Positions 19,139 through 29,705 of a DNA stretch of 64,000 nucleotides are shown here, one piece after another. Positions within the stretch are counted from its first letter, which is position 1. Each line of letters begins with the position of its first letter. The translations under genes were made by a program, and so were the position numbers. The notes under the pieces are model-generated. The model made no database searches. It was not told the DNA's origin and saw only the letters and a list, made by a program, of their open reading frames with translations. The stretch is from Flaccisagitta enflata (taxonomy: Eukaryota > Chaetognatha > Sagittoidea > Aphragmophora): assembly GCA_965153355.1 (NCBI GenBank), contig OZ231127.1:8060001-8124000 (forward strand), in the 5' to 3' direction.

Positions 19139-19439
19139 TTATTATTCAACGAGATGCGAGAAAAACTTTTGACGGTCAATTGCGCATAATAACCGGGTTT
19201 AATGAATCTCAAGAAAGTCGCGAGATGAATGGTAAATAAAAATTGACTTTCGCAGCAGGGGACCAAAAAAAAAGATGATCTGCTCACATAATATGACTAT
19301 CGTTTTCACGGAATTTGCCTTCCCGTATGCTTACTGGTACCCGCTAGATCGCCAGAACAATGCAATTGAGTTGAACTGGGCAAAAAAGGGGCATCGGGGA
19401 GCGTATTTTAATACCCTCGAAGTCGGACGCTCAGGCTAA

Positions 19440-19640
19440 AAATAACTTTTTTGTCACATGCTACACGACGCTAAACCCCTATGTCTGTCCATTTGTCCAG
19501 CGGTAGGTCCATTTGTTTTTTCTATATCACCCAGGCTCCCGCCCAAATGCCCCAGTGGCTTTCACTATCACTGCCCCTGCCCAACCGCATGCGACCGGGA
19601 TAACCATGTTTCTGGCCTTATTGAAACAAAGGAAAAATAC
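19440..19640 (-). repeat. SINE-like dispersed repeat (hairpin-ended family)
   Basis: On the minus strand it shares GGTTGGGCAGGGGCAGTGAT with about 57113-57135 (GGTTGGGCAGGAGCAGTAAT), followed by a GGAC/GACC-rich part and a degraded end where other copies have AGTCGCG...CGCGACT. It is inside the giant element, so it is a later insertion or carried passenger. Confidence 0.5.
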
Positions 19641-19784
19641 ATGTGTTCTTCTAAGATTGTAGATTAAAATAATTTGAGTCTGACATTGGGACCTGATGCC
19701 CCGCTTATTTGCTACCCAACGCCATTTCGGATCGTTAAAACCTTCCCATGAACTGACAATATGGTATTGGTAAAGACGACGACA

Positions 19785-19925
19785 ATGGAGACATTGATGC
19801 AAACGACGATGAAAAAAGACAACGAAAACGAAGGTGATGAAGACGACGGTGATGAAGACGACGGTGATGAAGACGACAATGATGAAGACGACAATGATGA
19901 AGACTGGTGATGAAGACGACGGTGA
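19785..19925 (+). repeat. GATGAAGACGACGGT minisatellite
   Basis: About eight imperfect 15-bp units of GATGAAGACGAC(G/A)(G/A)T. Hydrophobic reading frames on the opposite strand come from this repeat and are not taken as a gene. Confidence 0.85.
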
Positions 19926-20356
19926 TGATATTAATGGTGATAGATACCAATGGCAGACACCAATGACGGATGTTGCTGTCATTAGACGGCACAGATGACA
20001 GAGGACATCAATGTTGGAAATGGTGTGGACCAAAATGCTATTGATGAATATCATTGAGGAAAGCACGGAACCCATCGACTCCCTCACTGTCAGCAACCAG
20101 ACGGCCAGACGCGGTAAAATTTCACTCCCATAAGTAGGCTCCTTACTATCCATGAGAGACTTTCTAGTTTAAGAATGAATTGGAAACCAACATTACTGTA
20201 ATAGATATGTATCGCTACTCCATCTAACAGGAAGGAGTGCCGCGCATCCGAACAAACACGCATCGTGGCGATGGAGATTTCGCTGGTTCCGTGGATTTGC
20301 AACTGTCTCCGTGAGAGAGCGAGTGAGAGAGCGAGAGAGCGAAAGAGCGAGAGAGC

Positions 20357-20357
<1 letters not shown>

Positions 20358-20426
<69 letters not shown>
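20358..20426 (+). repeat. (CA)n microsatellite
   Basis: About 34 perfect CA units, preceded by a GAGAGC/GAGAGCGA purine tract from 20312. Confidence 0.97.
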
Positions 20427-20427
<1 letters not shown>

Positions 20428-21304
20428 CGCTATGTACATTAATACACACTATGCGCGAAGTGTCAGAAGACTTGCACATGCGCACAAACATGGACGAATT
20501 GTCACTCACACTCAAAAGTAATATCACTCACACATATTTGACATCAGGATCCACGTTAATGGTCGCGGCGTGTGAGGACAACAGCAAATTCATGTCCTGT
20601 GGATTTTCAAACTTTGAGAAAGGTGTGTAAAAAGAAATGTTACGTAAACCAACAGACATGCAGACAAGAACACACTGACCCACATGCATAGCAAAAACAC
20701 ACAGGTACAGGTTGGCACATAAGAAGTTATTTAGCGGCTTTCTTTGTCACATGCGCTACATTGGGCATCTCTTTTGTCTACGTCGTTCATAGCGTCAAAG
20801 ACACATTGGATACGTCTTTTGATTTAACATCGTTTTTCAATTGTTACTTGCGGACTCGCAACACTAAAAGGGACTTTGTTAGCTTAGTCCATTGATCTGT
20901 TTTCCTGTCACGCTTGAGTTGAAAAGCAAAGACGCGCATTTATGCCACTGTAGCTGTGATTGTCCTGAGAAGGGGAGGGGGGAGTTGAGGATGGGGGTTG
21001 GACGCCGCTGTTCAGGTGTCTGGGACGTTACTGTGAGCTCGCGTCACTTGTTGAAGACTAAAGTGAATTTTGCTTTGGCCAAATGTTACATTCGCGTGAT
21101 CGGTTACCGGGGAAATTTAAGTCGGGTAAGGGGTAGCGCGTAATGATATACGGGCCTGCATTTTTATTTGTTACTTGTGAGCACGTTTTGGTTTTGGATG
21201 GGTTAAAAGAAGGGTAAGGCAAATTTAAGAGTGTCATTTAAAGGGCTTAGTGAGGCCAAAATCAAGACCGCACGGGTAGATTCTGGTGGACGATCAGGGT
21301 ACAC
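20427..21304. other. Noncoding stretch inside the giant element
   Basis: No supported gene. Short reading frames on both strands lack start context, conserved motifs or splice signals. The sequence is of mixed composition, with no strong repeat. Confidence 0.5.
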
Positions 21305-21306
21305 TA

Positions 21307-22358
21307 CATGTTTTTTATTTTATAAGAGACATCTTTTTTGAACTCAGCCTGGGTGTTCTTAAATTTTTGGTCGTTTTGAGCCTGAAATTCTCTTGAAGTT
21401 TTCTTAATTTCTTGAATGTAAAAAAAATATAAATTGTATGTTAATACCCTCTTTAGAACAATTGCATGTATCTTAAACTTGATCATTATCATGACATTTT
21501 TAATAGAATTCCGGATTTCATAGGCAAACTAAAAAAAAGATTTATTCTTAAGTCGGGGTGCAAACGAAGACAAAATTTGACTTTCAATCACAATAAATTG
21601 TTATATATAATTATCCTAGTTAGTGATAGGTTTTCAAATAAAAATTTTTGTGCTCCTGATTTCTTTAAAAATATAAAAAAATAATAACAATGTATAAAGT
21701 TTCTATTATATGTTTGTTAAGTCCGAAGTTATTCAATAAAACAGGAAAATTTCTCTCAAAAATAAGAGGAAAAGTTCAGAAAGTTGTTGAGTAAAATTAT
21801 GATTCTGCTTCTGAATGAAAAATTTTGCATTTCCAAACACATAGCCCTCATCTCATGAGTCTTTAGAAAAACGCCATATTTTTGGAAATGACAATTTTTG
21901 AATCTCTATGCAAAATTATAATTTTAACCAAGACATGTCAAATTGTAAAGTAAAATTTTTTTTGAAAACTTCATTTTTCGGATGCTTATCTCTACATTTT
22001 ATAGTTACTTTGGACACAAAAATTGTTTTTAATGCAAAAATAGTCTAAATACAAACTTATTATTATTTTTCATTTATAAAATATACAAATTTATAATATC
22101 TATTATATTGCGAAAAAAACATTTTGACTGATCAAATTTTGCCTTTGATTGCACTCCGACTTAAAGAAAATCAACCTGTATTTCTGAAAAACCTGAATGG
22201 ATTTTATTTTTTTTTATGTAAGAAATCAAAACAATTTTTTTTTAAAAATGGCCAAAACTGAATTTCAGCCTGGCTATTCTCTTATCTTATTCTTAAAATT
22301 TTGACAAATCTCAGGCTCATTTCTCTTATAAACTGGTCTCTTGTATAAAAAAAAAGTG
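21307..22358 (-). mobile_element. TA-flanked MITE of the CACTTTTTTT family (AAGAGAC type), 1.05 kb
   Basis: Reverse-orientation relative of 61513-61949. TA lies on both sides (21305-21306; 22359-22360). Ends are CATGTTTTTTATTTTATAAG and, inverted, CACTTTTTTTTTATACAAG. Both ends carry the word ATAAGAGAC and words such as CTCAGCCTGG or AGCCTGAAATT. The middle is AT-rich and noncoding. TA duplication suggests a Tc1/mariner-type transposase supplied in trans. It must have inserted after the giant element formed. Confidence 0.8.
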
Positions 22359-22939
22359 TATCGAAATGTGTTTCAACTCCCGCTGTACCTAAGTTATTTT
22401 GACTGTGTGTGTCTGTGTTTGTTTTGCTGTCGTTTTCAGTTTTTCATATTTATGCTCTCATCAAATTGATTCATGTTCAAAGAAATACAGATAAAATGCA
22501 TCAATTATGAATAATGATTTTGTATCAATTAAAAAATGCTCGGCGGAAGCCCTAAGTACTGTTGCAGGCTGTGGGCTATTAGCGATTGGTCTCCTTAGCT
22601 AGTTAAGGTAACGTTTGAAAGGTTCTCGAGCATCAAGAACAGAGAGAAATTTGAACTATTTGACCATTCTATTTATCGGTAGACGTTCAGTCGATTCCGT
22701 CCAGGACACGGTATGCGTAGTTTAGTATCTAAGCGAGTTTTTTCATTGTTGACAAACCATCTGGGAAACTTACAAGCAATTGTTCCCGATGATAAGATGA
22801 GGCAGCCAACCGGAGACAATTGACTTCTACTGCCGACAATGACGACCGACCGACGGACGCCATGATTGACGTGACGTTGACGAACATGACTGCTTACAAC
22901 GACTTTTTGACCGACGAACTGACGCGCTGACAAGTCCTT

Positions 22940-23250
22940 AGGCCCGACGTAGATTAAAATTCACAAAACTTCCGTCCGACCAACCGACTTGCCGACTAAT
23001 AAAATGAACGAGACTCGCCGACGATCGACTGACTTTTGCCGACTGATAAAATGAACGAGACTCGCCGACGACCGACGGACTTTCGCCGACTGATTAAAAT
23101 TGAAGAGACTTTCCGACGACCGACTGACTTTAGCCGACCGATTAAAATAAAAGAGACTTGCCGACGACTGACTGACTTTAGCCGACGAATTAAAACTGGA
23201 AGACGCGCCGACGCACTGACGGACCGATGCCGACGTAAAATAAGTTAAAA
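22940..23250 (+). repeat. Five degenerate 57-bp units rich in CGCCGACGACCGAC
   Basis: Units contain GCCGACTGATTAAAAT, GAGACT and CGCCGACGACCGACTGAC in that order, and repeat about every 57 bp. Looser GACCGAC words continue on both sides (22840-23290). It lies about 500 bp before the env acceptor. No gene is proposed. Confidence 0.8.
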
Positions 23251-23684
23251 TCTCTTGACTCGCCGACTAGACAGTACCGACTATCCGACGATAAAATTAG
23301 GCATAAAAACTCTAAGACTTAAAAACACGTAACCTGCAAAAAATAAGAAGTGAGAGGAATAAAACCCTCAACTCAGGACCGCCTTTTTGACACTGACGAT
23401 CCTCAAAATTCTTCTCACATTCAAACGTAAACAAATCAAGCCTTGAGGGCTTACGAGACTGAGCTCTCAAGAGGGGTGGGTTTTTTCTTAGTCAATATGT
23501 CGACGTTCTTTTCTTACCACCCGACAAAAATATCAAGCAAAGCAATGGTACACTAGTGAGGGTAGAGTGGTAGGACCTGCAAAAAATGATAAGGCATGAG
23601 CTTGGGTTCAGGCATGAACGCTGCCCATTTAAAATTGGACGCTCAGGATTATCATTACTTTACCCGCTGGTGTGGGGTTTTTTC

Positions 23685-23793
23685 AGTCACGGTTTTCACC
23701 CAATAGCAAAAAGACTAGGCTTAGAATTGTGCTTGAACAATCACCCAAATCATTAGGCTTAGAATTGTGCCCCAACAATCACCCAAATCTCAA
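23685..23793 (+). promoter_or_regulatory. Candidate env splice acceptor and 38-bp tandem duplication
   Basis: GGGGTTTTTTCAG ends at 23686 with a strong pyrimidine tract. It is followed by two 38-bp copies of a segment starting GGCTTAGAATTGTGC (23718 and 23756). The env ATG is at 23890. A subgenomic env message could join the leader donor at 1753 to this acceptor (inference). Confidence 0.45.
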
Positions 23794-23889
23794 GATGCGT
23801 TGAAACTACTCATCTTAACAACCACTTCTCTGTTCTCCCCTCCTCTCTCCGCCCCTGACTGTTCACTTCGTGTGTGTTCTCTCTGTCTG

Positions 23890-26289
23890 ATGTCTGGCCC
23901 ACAAATCTGTCAATCTTACAGAGCGAGGAGAGAAGAGGCGAGAACGAACGCAGAAGTCCTCAAGCGCGTGCTTTTTCTAATATTCTTCTTCAAGATTGTT
24001 CAACCGAGCGCTGTCACTATTAACATCCCTGACCCTCGGGCTCCCTGCATTAGTTTAGAAATGGCCCTGCCCATTGTCAAAATACAAAATTCACCCCCCT
24101 CGACTCTCGACATGAGCTTTGATTTTGATATGAAAACGCTGTATTCTCAAAGATATGGGCAAAAGGCCCCCACTAGTGATAATCATAAAGAAGTGTTTAA
24201 ATGCGCCACTCAGGTTGGGGAAGAAATATCCAAATTGATAGACTCTTTTATTTTACGTGTCATTGACTTAATTGAACTCAGGCAGGAATCTTATTTGACC
24301 GATGGGGAAAATTACAATGACGCGAACAAACAGACCAACGAACCTCGCCGTCGCGAAACTAGAAGTGGGATGAATCCTCGCTCGAACAGATCATCTCATG
24401 GTTTGTCCGAGGGAGAAAAATCTCATCTTCGAGAAGCGATTGAGCTGACAAATGAACAGTGGTCGTTTTCTGACCACTGGCTTGACGAACAGATTAGGAG
24501 CGACCTCTCGGGGGGGACAAATTCAACTGAGTTTGGTGACATTAAAATTAGAAACAAAAGGGATCCCGCGACGTTCATAAGTATTGTCATATCTCTTATC
24601 GCATTGACAGCTACGGCGTCAACCAGTCTGTTCCTCGGCGCGCGCCTGGAAAAATTGGTTGACTATGTAGACTCATTAAGTAAAGCCGTTGAAGGTGATT
24701 GGCAGTCAATTCAAGTAGGATTCAAAAATCTGATTTTATTAAAGGATGGATATGGTTCCATGGCTGCCGGCGCTCATTACATGAGTCAAACCATCCGGCG
24801 CCTACTAGAATATAATTTATGTCACATACAACAAACTAGACTCTTTTTTGAGATGAGAGCGATTGCCAACCGCCTTGACGGCATTTTTGAAAGCTTGGTA
24901 TTAGGAAAGTTTAGCACTAAGATTCTCCCTCTACCACTCCTTAAGGAAATTTTCTCCCAGAGCTCGATTGCCGATGATGTTTTGAGCAAAGCTGTTCCGA
25001 CCTCGTTCTATCAAGGGGCTAGTCTGTCTGTCCTCTCTGCCGATCGAGCTAAAAAGAGCGTCCGTCTAATATTTGTCGCACCACGCATCGAGCGAGAGCC
25101 GAGTTATCGGGTTTTGAAAGTACACTCTGTTTCATCGACTATATCCGTGAATGGCCGCATCTTTGACCGAGTTTTCTCTTTCGACGCTGACAAGATTGCT
25201 ATCCCGATCGATCTCTACGAAAAACATCACGCTGATATGATTTTATCTGCAGCGGAGGTGCAGCAATTACGCATCCCGACCGAGTGTAGCTTTACCAACG
25301 GTCTGTTTGGATGTAGGAATTTTCTCTCTCTCCCAAGTCAGGTTTCATCGTGTCTCGCAGCTGTATTCGCTAGAGATTGGCCGAAGATGCAGTCCCAGTG
25401 TCGGATCAGAATGATCCCTCAGGCCCATCATCACCCAGTGTCCACTAGCTCAGGTTCCACAGGAATGTTACTTAGTTGCGTTTCTACTTACCGTCTGTAC
25501 GGAATTGATCACACAAAATCAAAACACTACCAGAGAGAGGATCTAACCAAGATGGCCACCCGTGACGCATCAACCTCTTTGTGCGTCTGGGTGCCTTTGC
25601 ACTTCAGTAAAATTCAAATTTTGGATGATCAAGGGAATAAACTGGATGAAATTGAACAGGATACCAAACTTATGATCAGGAATGGGTTGGTAAGAGACAT
25701 AACTGATTACGAAACTAAACATTTCCACTATTTCCAACGACAAGTTACAATGGACAACATGAGTCTTCTCAACTTTACTGGTCATTACGAGGACATTAAT
25801 TCACATTGGGGAAGTATTGGCAAGCATGATCTGCCCGTTTTTGATATGAATGAAAAGCGTAAGGTTTTTCTTGAGATTGGACTGGCCGTTGTAGTTGCGT
25901 TCATCCTGTGTTTGTATTTGGCCAAACTTGCGATGTGTCTGAGACGAAGGTACGCCCGTCCAACTGCCGGCCAGGCTGGTAGAGCCCGAGCTCAAATCAC
26001 TTATGCCCGCTCCGCCTCTCCGACTGTTACTCTTAACCTACCACCAGCCTTGCCCCCGCCAAATCCTAACCGCCAAAACGATTCCCAAGATGATGATCTA
26101 ACCGAACCCAAGGATCGTCGCCCACGAGGCTTGAATCCCCCCTCGCCGGCCAGTCAAGTGAGCTTTGTCGAAGATTGCAGCGGTTGTCCCGATCGCGAAC
26201 CAATCTTCGACCCCCGCGATTTTGTTGGTCGCGAGAGTCATCCTCCACAGACGCTTCCTCCCAAACCAGCGCGTGTGCAGACCACCTAA
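23890..26289 (+). CDS. env: Envelope-like fusion glycoprotein (env)
   Basis: The ORF has 799 codons from the ATG at 23890; upstream frame is open but has no ATG. A basic n-region and hydrophobic core (VLFLIFFFKIV) ending PSA form a signal peptide of about 45 residues. A furin-type site RNKR is at codons 24550-24561 (about residue 221-224). It is followed by a hydrophobic Ala/Thr/Ile-rich putative fusion peptide (FISIVISLIALTATAS) and a heptad-like helical stretch. A long outside domain follows, then one membrane segment (LAVVVAFILCLYLAKLA, about 660-683) with a CLRRR stop-transfer and a Pro/Asp-rich tail of about 115 residues. This is class I fusion-protein architecture, as in errantivirus Env and baculovirus F. 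Homology is inferred from layout, not shown. The frame is unbroken. Confidence 0.78.
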   Translation: MSGPQICQSYRARREEARTNAEVLKRVLFLIFFFKIVQPSAVTINIPDPRAPCISLEMALPIVKIQNSPPSTLDMSFDFDMKTLYSQRYGQKAPTSDNHKEVFKCATQVGEEISKLIDSFILRVIDLIELRQESYLTDGENYNDANKQTNEPRRRETRSGMNPRSNRSSHGLSEGEKSHLREAIELTNEQWSFSDHWLDEQIRSDLSGGTNSTEFGDIKIRNKRDPATFISIVISLIALTATASTSLFLGARLEKLVDYVDSLSKAVEGDWQSIQVGFKNLILLKDGYGSMAAGAHYMSQTIRRLLEYNLCHIQQTRLFFEMRAIANRLDGIFESLVLGKFSTKILPLPLLKEIFSQSSIADDVLSKAVPTSFYQGASLSVLSADRAKKSVRLIFVAPRIEREPSYRVLKVHSVSSTISVNGRIFDRVFSFDADKIAIPIDLYEKHHADMILSAAEVQQLRIPTECSFTNGLFGCRNFLSLPSQVSSCLAAVFARDWPKMQSQCRIRMIPQAHHHPVSTSSGSTGMLLSCVSTYRLYGIDHTKSKHYQREDLTKMATRDASTSLCVWVPLHFSKIQILDDQGNKLDEIEQDTKLMIRNGLVRDITDYETKHFHYFQRQVTMDNMSLLNFTGHYEDINSHWGSIGKHDLPVFDMNEKRKVFLEIGLAVVVAFILCLYLAKLAMCLRRRYARPTAGQAGRARAQITYARSASPTVTLNLPPALPPPNPNRQNDSQDDDLTEPKDRRPRGLNPPSPASQVSFVEDCSGCPDREPIFDPRDFVGRESHPPQTLPPKPARVQTT

Positions 26290-26309
26290 GAGAAATATAG
26301 TCCAAATCT

Positions 26310-27480
26310 GCTGTCAACTCATTTGCATATTGTGGCATTTCACTCGTTGACACGATTAACCAAAAGGTCAAAAATATTTCCACAACCATAACCTTACCCA
26401 CTCATTAGCTCATTAGCACTATTATCTAACCAACTTAACAATCAGTTAGCTCTGCTTTCTTTGTCAATCAGTTTGTACGTAATGTGTGCCCTTTGTCACA
26501 CAGATAGACATTTAGATAGATGATCGTCGCCCCAAACTGAATGTCCCTCAATGTCTGAATCTTTGTTTGCTTCCTCAATTTCTTCCTCTATTTCTGGCTA
26601 AGACCTCCTTAGGACCTCAGGGTTCTAGCTATGGGAAGGTCGCCTTGTAACAAGCTTAGATAGGGCTCCCAATGATCCTAGCTCGATCGATGATCCTAGC
26701 CCGTTCGGGAGCCAGTTGAAGTGATCATGTTCAGTGAATGTTGAAATCTAACCTTATTTGCATATTGCCGTCCCCTAAAATATTTGATCAAGATAAGGTG
26801 AAGACTTAGAATTTTTTCATTCATATTTTTCTAATGGCCACAAATCACGAACCTCAGATAGATCATTTTTTACAACATAGAAAATTCTTATCAGGATGGT
26901 CGGTTTGATTTTTACCACTGCCCTTCCTGTATCTCACATTCAGTTTTGACTAAAAAAATATAATTTTAAAAATTATCTATCTCCTACATTCGTGTATCCC
27001 GCACTGATCCTGTCCAGTGTCCATCATTTGTGGCAAAGGCCTCCTAAGAACATTGAGGTTCTAATCTTGGATGGCCGCCTTACAAAGACTTAGTCTATAC
27101 GATTGAAGAGATCGCGTTTGGAAATGAAGACCTAGCCTCATTAGCATATTGCAGCGAGTCATTGCCCCTGACAAAAAGTGTCGAACTAAAATTTTATCGC
27201 TTTGCGAATAAGCCTACCCTAGCATAAATAAGAAAGTTTTTTTTATTTTGAGGAGACCTTAATTAAAATTTACCAAATATAATCAATTTTTGTTGCCCGG
27301 ATTTTTCCATCTATAATTTTTACTTGTGTGTGACCAAAATCATTATGCCGTTGAGAAAAATCTTTTAGTCAGAACGAGTTCTGAAATTCCGTTAATAGCA
27401 TATTGGCGCGATTTATGGGCAACGGCCACCCTGGAATCTTTGATTCTAAACCGGGAAGGTCGCCTTGAAATATTAGTTAG
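26310..27480 (+). repeat. Degenerate repeats before the 3' LTR
   Basis: No gene in the 1.3 kb after env. Four diverged copies share TTTGCATATTG-like cores (near 26322, 26755, 27143, 27397), and three share a GGTTCTA...GGAAGGTCGCCTTG motif (about 26625, 27057, 27450). Spacing is 250-430 bp. Confidence 0.65.
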
Positions 27481-27578
27481 ATACAAGCTTGCATATATAT
27501 GCTTGAGACTTAACTTCTATAATTTTGAAGTGAATAGAAAATACAAAATTTTTTTTGCGGAAACTTTAACCCTACTTT

Positions 27579-27592
27579 GAGCTGGGGGGACA
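27579..27592 (+). other. Possible polypurine tract, not adjacent to the LTR
   Basis: GAGCTGGGGGGACA is the only purine-rich run near the 3' LTR, but it ends about 20 nt before the LTR start at 27613. A true tract normally touches the LTR, so this is a weak call. Confidence 0.3.
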
Positions 27593-27612
27593 ATGCCGGT
27601 GTTAGAAATCTA

Positions 27613-28182
27613 TGAGGTTTTTGGGGACTACCTACTATGGTATTTCTATGGAAGCTTGGAAGCAACCCACTACCCCCAAAAACTCTCCCTATTGTGCCCT
27701 GCATATTTGAATGTACTAAATTCCTTTCCCCCTCATTTTGCCCCTTTGTGTGACTCTGTGCCTTGTAGAACTGTGTATTCAATGCCCCTTATCATTGTTG
27801 TGACCCGTTGCCTTACTGTTACACATTCCTGCTTCACATTCCTGTTATATACTCTGAACAGAGATCGCCTTTTTTGCCCTAGAACCTCACCCCAAAATGT
27901 ATTCCCATTTTGTTTGTCCTCCACTGATAATATGTCTTCCTCTTCCTCACTCTCCCTGTCCAACTCCTATATAACCGGTCCCTCACCCAAGCTCAATGTT
28001 CTTTTTCTGTACTACAATTGCTGCTGCGCTTTTTGCTGAATGTTTCTATACTTCAACAAATTAAATCGTGTCTCCGCAATTACTTTGTCCTAAGAAAGGG
28101 AACCACCATAAAACTAACATCTAGTGTAATTCAGTCACACCAAAGTCTGTGTCATTTAGCTACGTTTAGCGACACAAACTTT
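27613..28182 (+). repeat. 3' LTR
   Basis: Direct copy of 415-984 with one substitution seen (A in GGGACTACC against G). It contains the same TATATAA and ATTAAA signals and is followed by the target duplication ATATC (28183-28187). Near-identity of the two LTRs implies a recent insertion, because both are made identical during reverse transcription. Confidence 0.92.
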
Positions 28183-28359
28183 ATATCTGCCAATCTATTT
28201 GTCTCTTTATCAAAAGATTTTACATGTGTGGAATTTATGAATTCTGTATGATAAATTTTATTTGCCCAAGATAAGCCATTTTTCCACAATCTAGTTTTTA
28301 GTTTGTTTTTTTTTTTTTTTTTTTTTTTGAAAATTTTGCATCGTTTTTCAAAATACAGT
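28183..28359 (+). repeat. Host dispersed repeat, right flank
   Basis: Continues the repeat interrupted at 414 and matches about 31953-32115 closely. It includes a long T run at 28308-28328 and ends at the TRIM-like element. Confidence 0.85.
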
Positions 28360-29705
28360 TGTCAGACGATTATCGCCTCTTGCTCAGCATCAATATCGCG
28401 ATAGAAATGAAGCTTTGATTAACATGATAGTGGCTTAGCTCGCGCGTAGACAAATAAGTTGATTGTCTCTTTTGTATTCTTTAAGAAATAGGACTCAGCA
28501 TCGCTACCTCGCCCACGATCGGTTCGTACTTTGTTATCATCGAATATCTATTAGTCAGAGCGCGATATCCTTTGAATCTTTTCAACATCTCATTGAAACC
28601 TGTACAACAGATTACAAATCTCGTCAACATGTTGGCGTTTGTCATTCGCGTGCGTAAGTTGGTAGCGAAGCGAGGCGGGTCCGCGACAGTAATCGATCAA
28701 GCGGCGCCGCCGCATTGGCGACGTCGATGGGTTACGAGAGAAGATACGCTGCAAAACGAGAACAAAAGACACGCCATTGACCAATGAACATGCTGCAGAA
28801 GCGACGGCGACGGTGGAAGAAACAAGGCAAGATCGCAGCTACGACGGGCAAGTCGACGCCCCAAGAGAAGAATTTCGAAGTCGGATCAGAAGCAGCAAAG
28901 AGATCGCAACGCGGAAGAAACTGTCTTTGGGCGCAGGAAGATGAATATAACTTTTCAATAAACGGCACATGAACGAATGAACAACGGTTCGAGACAAACT
29001 GGCAGTTACTCCCAAGCAAAGAAACTATGGCGGAAACGATAAGAAACGAAGCCATGAACCAGATCGCCGTCCGGTGGATACAACAGGGCTACGAAGCCGG
29101 CGGCAGCGAATCCCCACCCCCAGCGTCACGGACACAATGAAGGGACACGAAGTGACGCATAGAAGATCAAGCTGTCATGTTAGTCACGATCCAGCGAACA
29201 AGCGAACATTTGCCTTTACGGCGGGAGCAAAACGGACACTTCTCATCGCACGAACAGAGTCTTCAGACTAACTTCATCCTCGAAAGTAGCTGAATCTTCG
29301 CATCAGCGCCAATCGCATCAGAAAATCAACTCTCTCCTACGTCATGCTGCCCATGTCGACCCGTTGATGGCGGGAGTGTCAGACGATTATCGCCTCTTGC
29401 TCAGCATCAACATCGCGATAGAAATGAAGCTTTGATTAACATGATAGTGGCTTAGCTCGCGCGTAGACAAATAAGTTGATTGTCTCTTTTGTATTCTTTA
29501 AGAAATAGGACTCAGCATCGCTACCTCGCCCACGATCGGTTCGTACTTTGTTATCATCGAATATCTATTAGTCAGAGCGCGATATCCTTTGAATCTTTTC
29601 AACATCTCATTGAAACCTGTACAACAGATTACAAATCTCGTCAACATGTTGGCGTTTGTCATTCGCGTGCGTAAGTTGGTAGCGAAGCGAGGCGGGTCCG
29701 CGACA
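28360..29705 (+). mobile_element. TRIM-like short LTR retroelement, 1346 bp
   Basis: Two 329-bp direct repeats (28360-28688; 29377-29705) start TGTCAGACG and end CGCGACA, so they have TG...CA ends. I see a single difference between them. The 5-bp duplication ACAGT lies at 28355-28359 and 29706-29710, and the undisturbed site is seen in the paralogous copy near 32113. The 688-bp interior has no protein domain, so the element must depend on another for mobility. GGCGGGAG just before the right LTR is a plausible purine tract. A TGGCGACG segment 26 nt after the left LTR could be a primer site, which is uncertain. Confidence 0.85.

Larger units (their letters stand above)
415..28182 (+). mobile_element. 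Giant Ty3/gypsy-type LTR retroelement with env and antisense cargo genes (about 27.8 kb)
   Basis: Two direct 570-bp LTRs bound the element. The 5-bp duplication ATATC lies at 410-414 and 28183-28187, and an uninterrupted copy of the target is at about 31953-31957. Internal order: primer-binding site, leader, ORF1, gag/protease ORF, candidate intron, RT-RNase H-integrase ORF, two antisense spliced genes with a sense ORF in one intron, several kilobases of repeats, env-like ORF, repeated 3' region, LTR. The RNase H ADGLSR motif and the integrase C-terminal domain point to Ty3/gypsy. Known elements of this class are usually 5-15 kb, so size and cargo are exceptional. A MITE (21307-22358) entered later. 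Ogre-like plant elements and errantiviruses are the nearest analogues in layout; this is an analogy, not shown homology. Confidence 0.88.

Noticed and set aside
19527-20153. Minus-strand 208-codon hydrophobic ORF
   Set aside because: Its hydrophobic core is the complement of the GATGAAGACGAC minisatellite, and the rest overlaps a SINE-like repeat.
14232-23684. The possibility that this is host DNA caught between two unrelated partial elements
   Set aside because: One LTR pair, one target duplication and an uninterrupted paralogous target enclose the whole block. Confirmation in other copies is still desirable.
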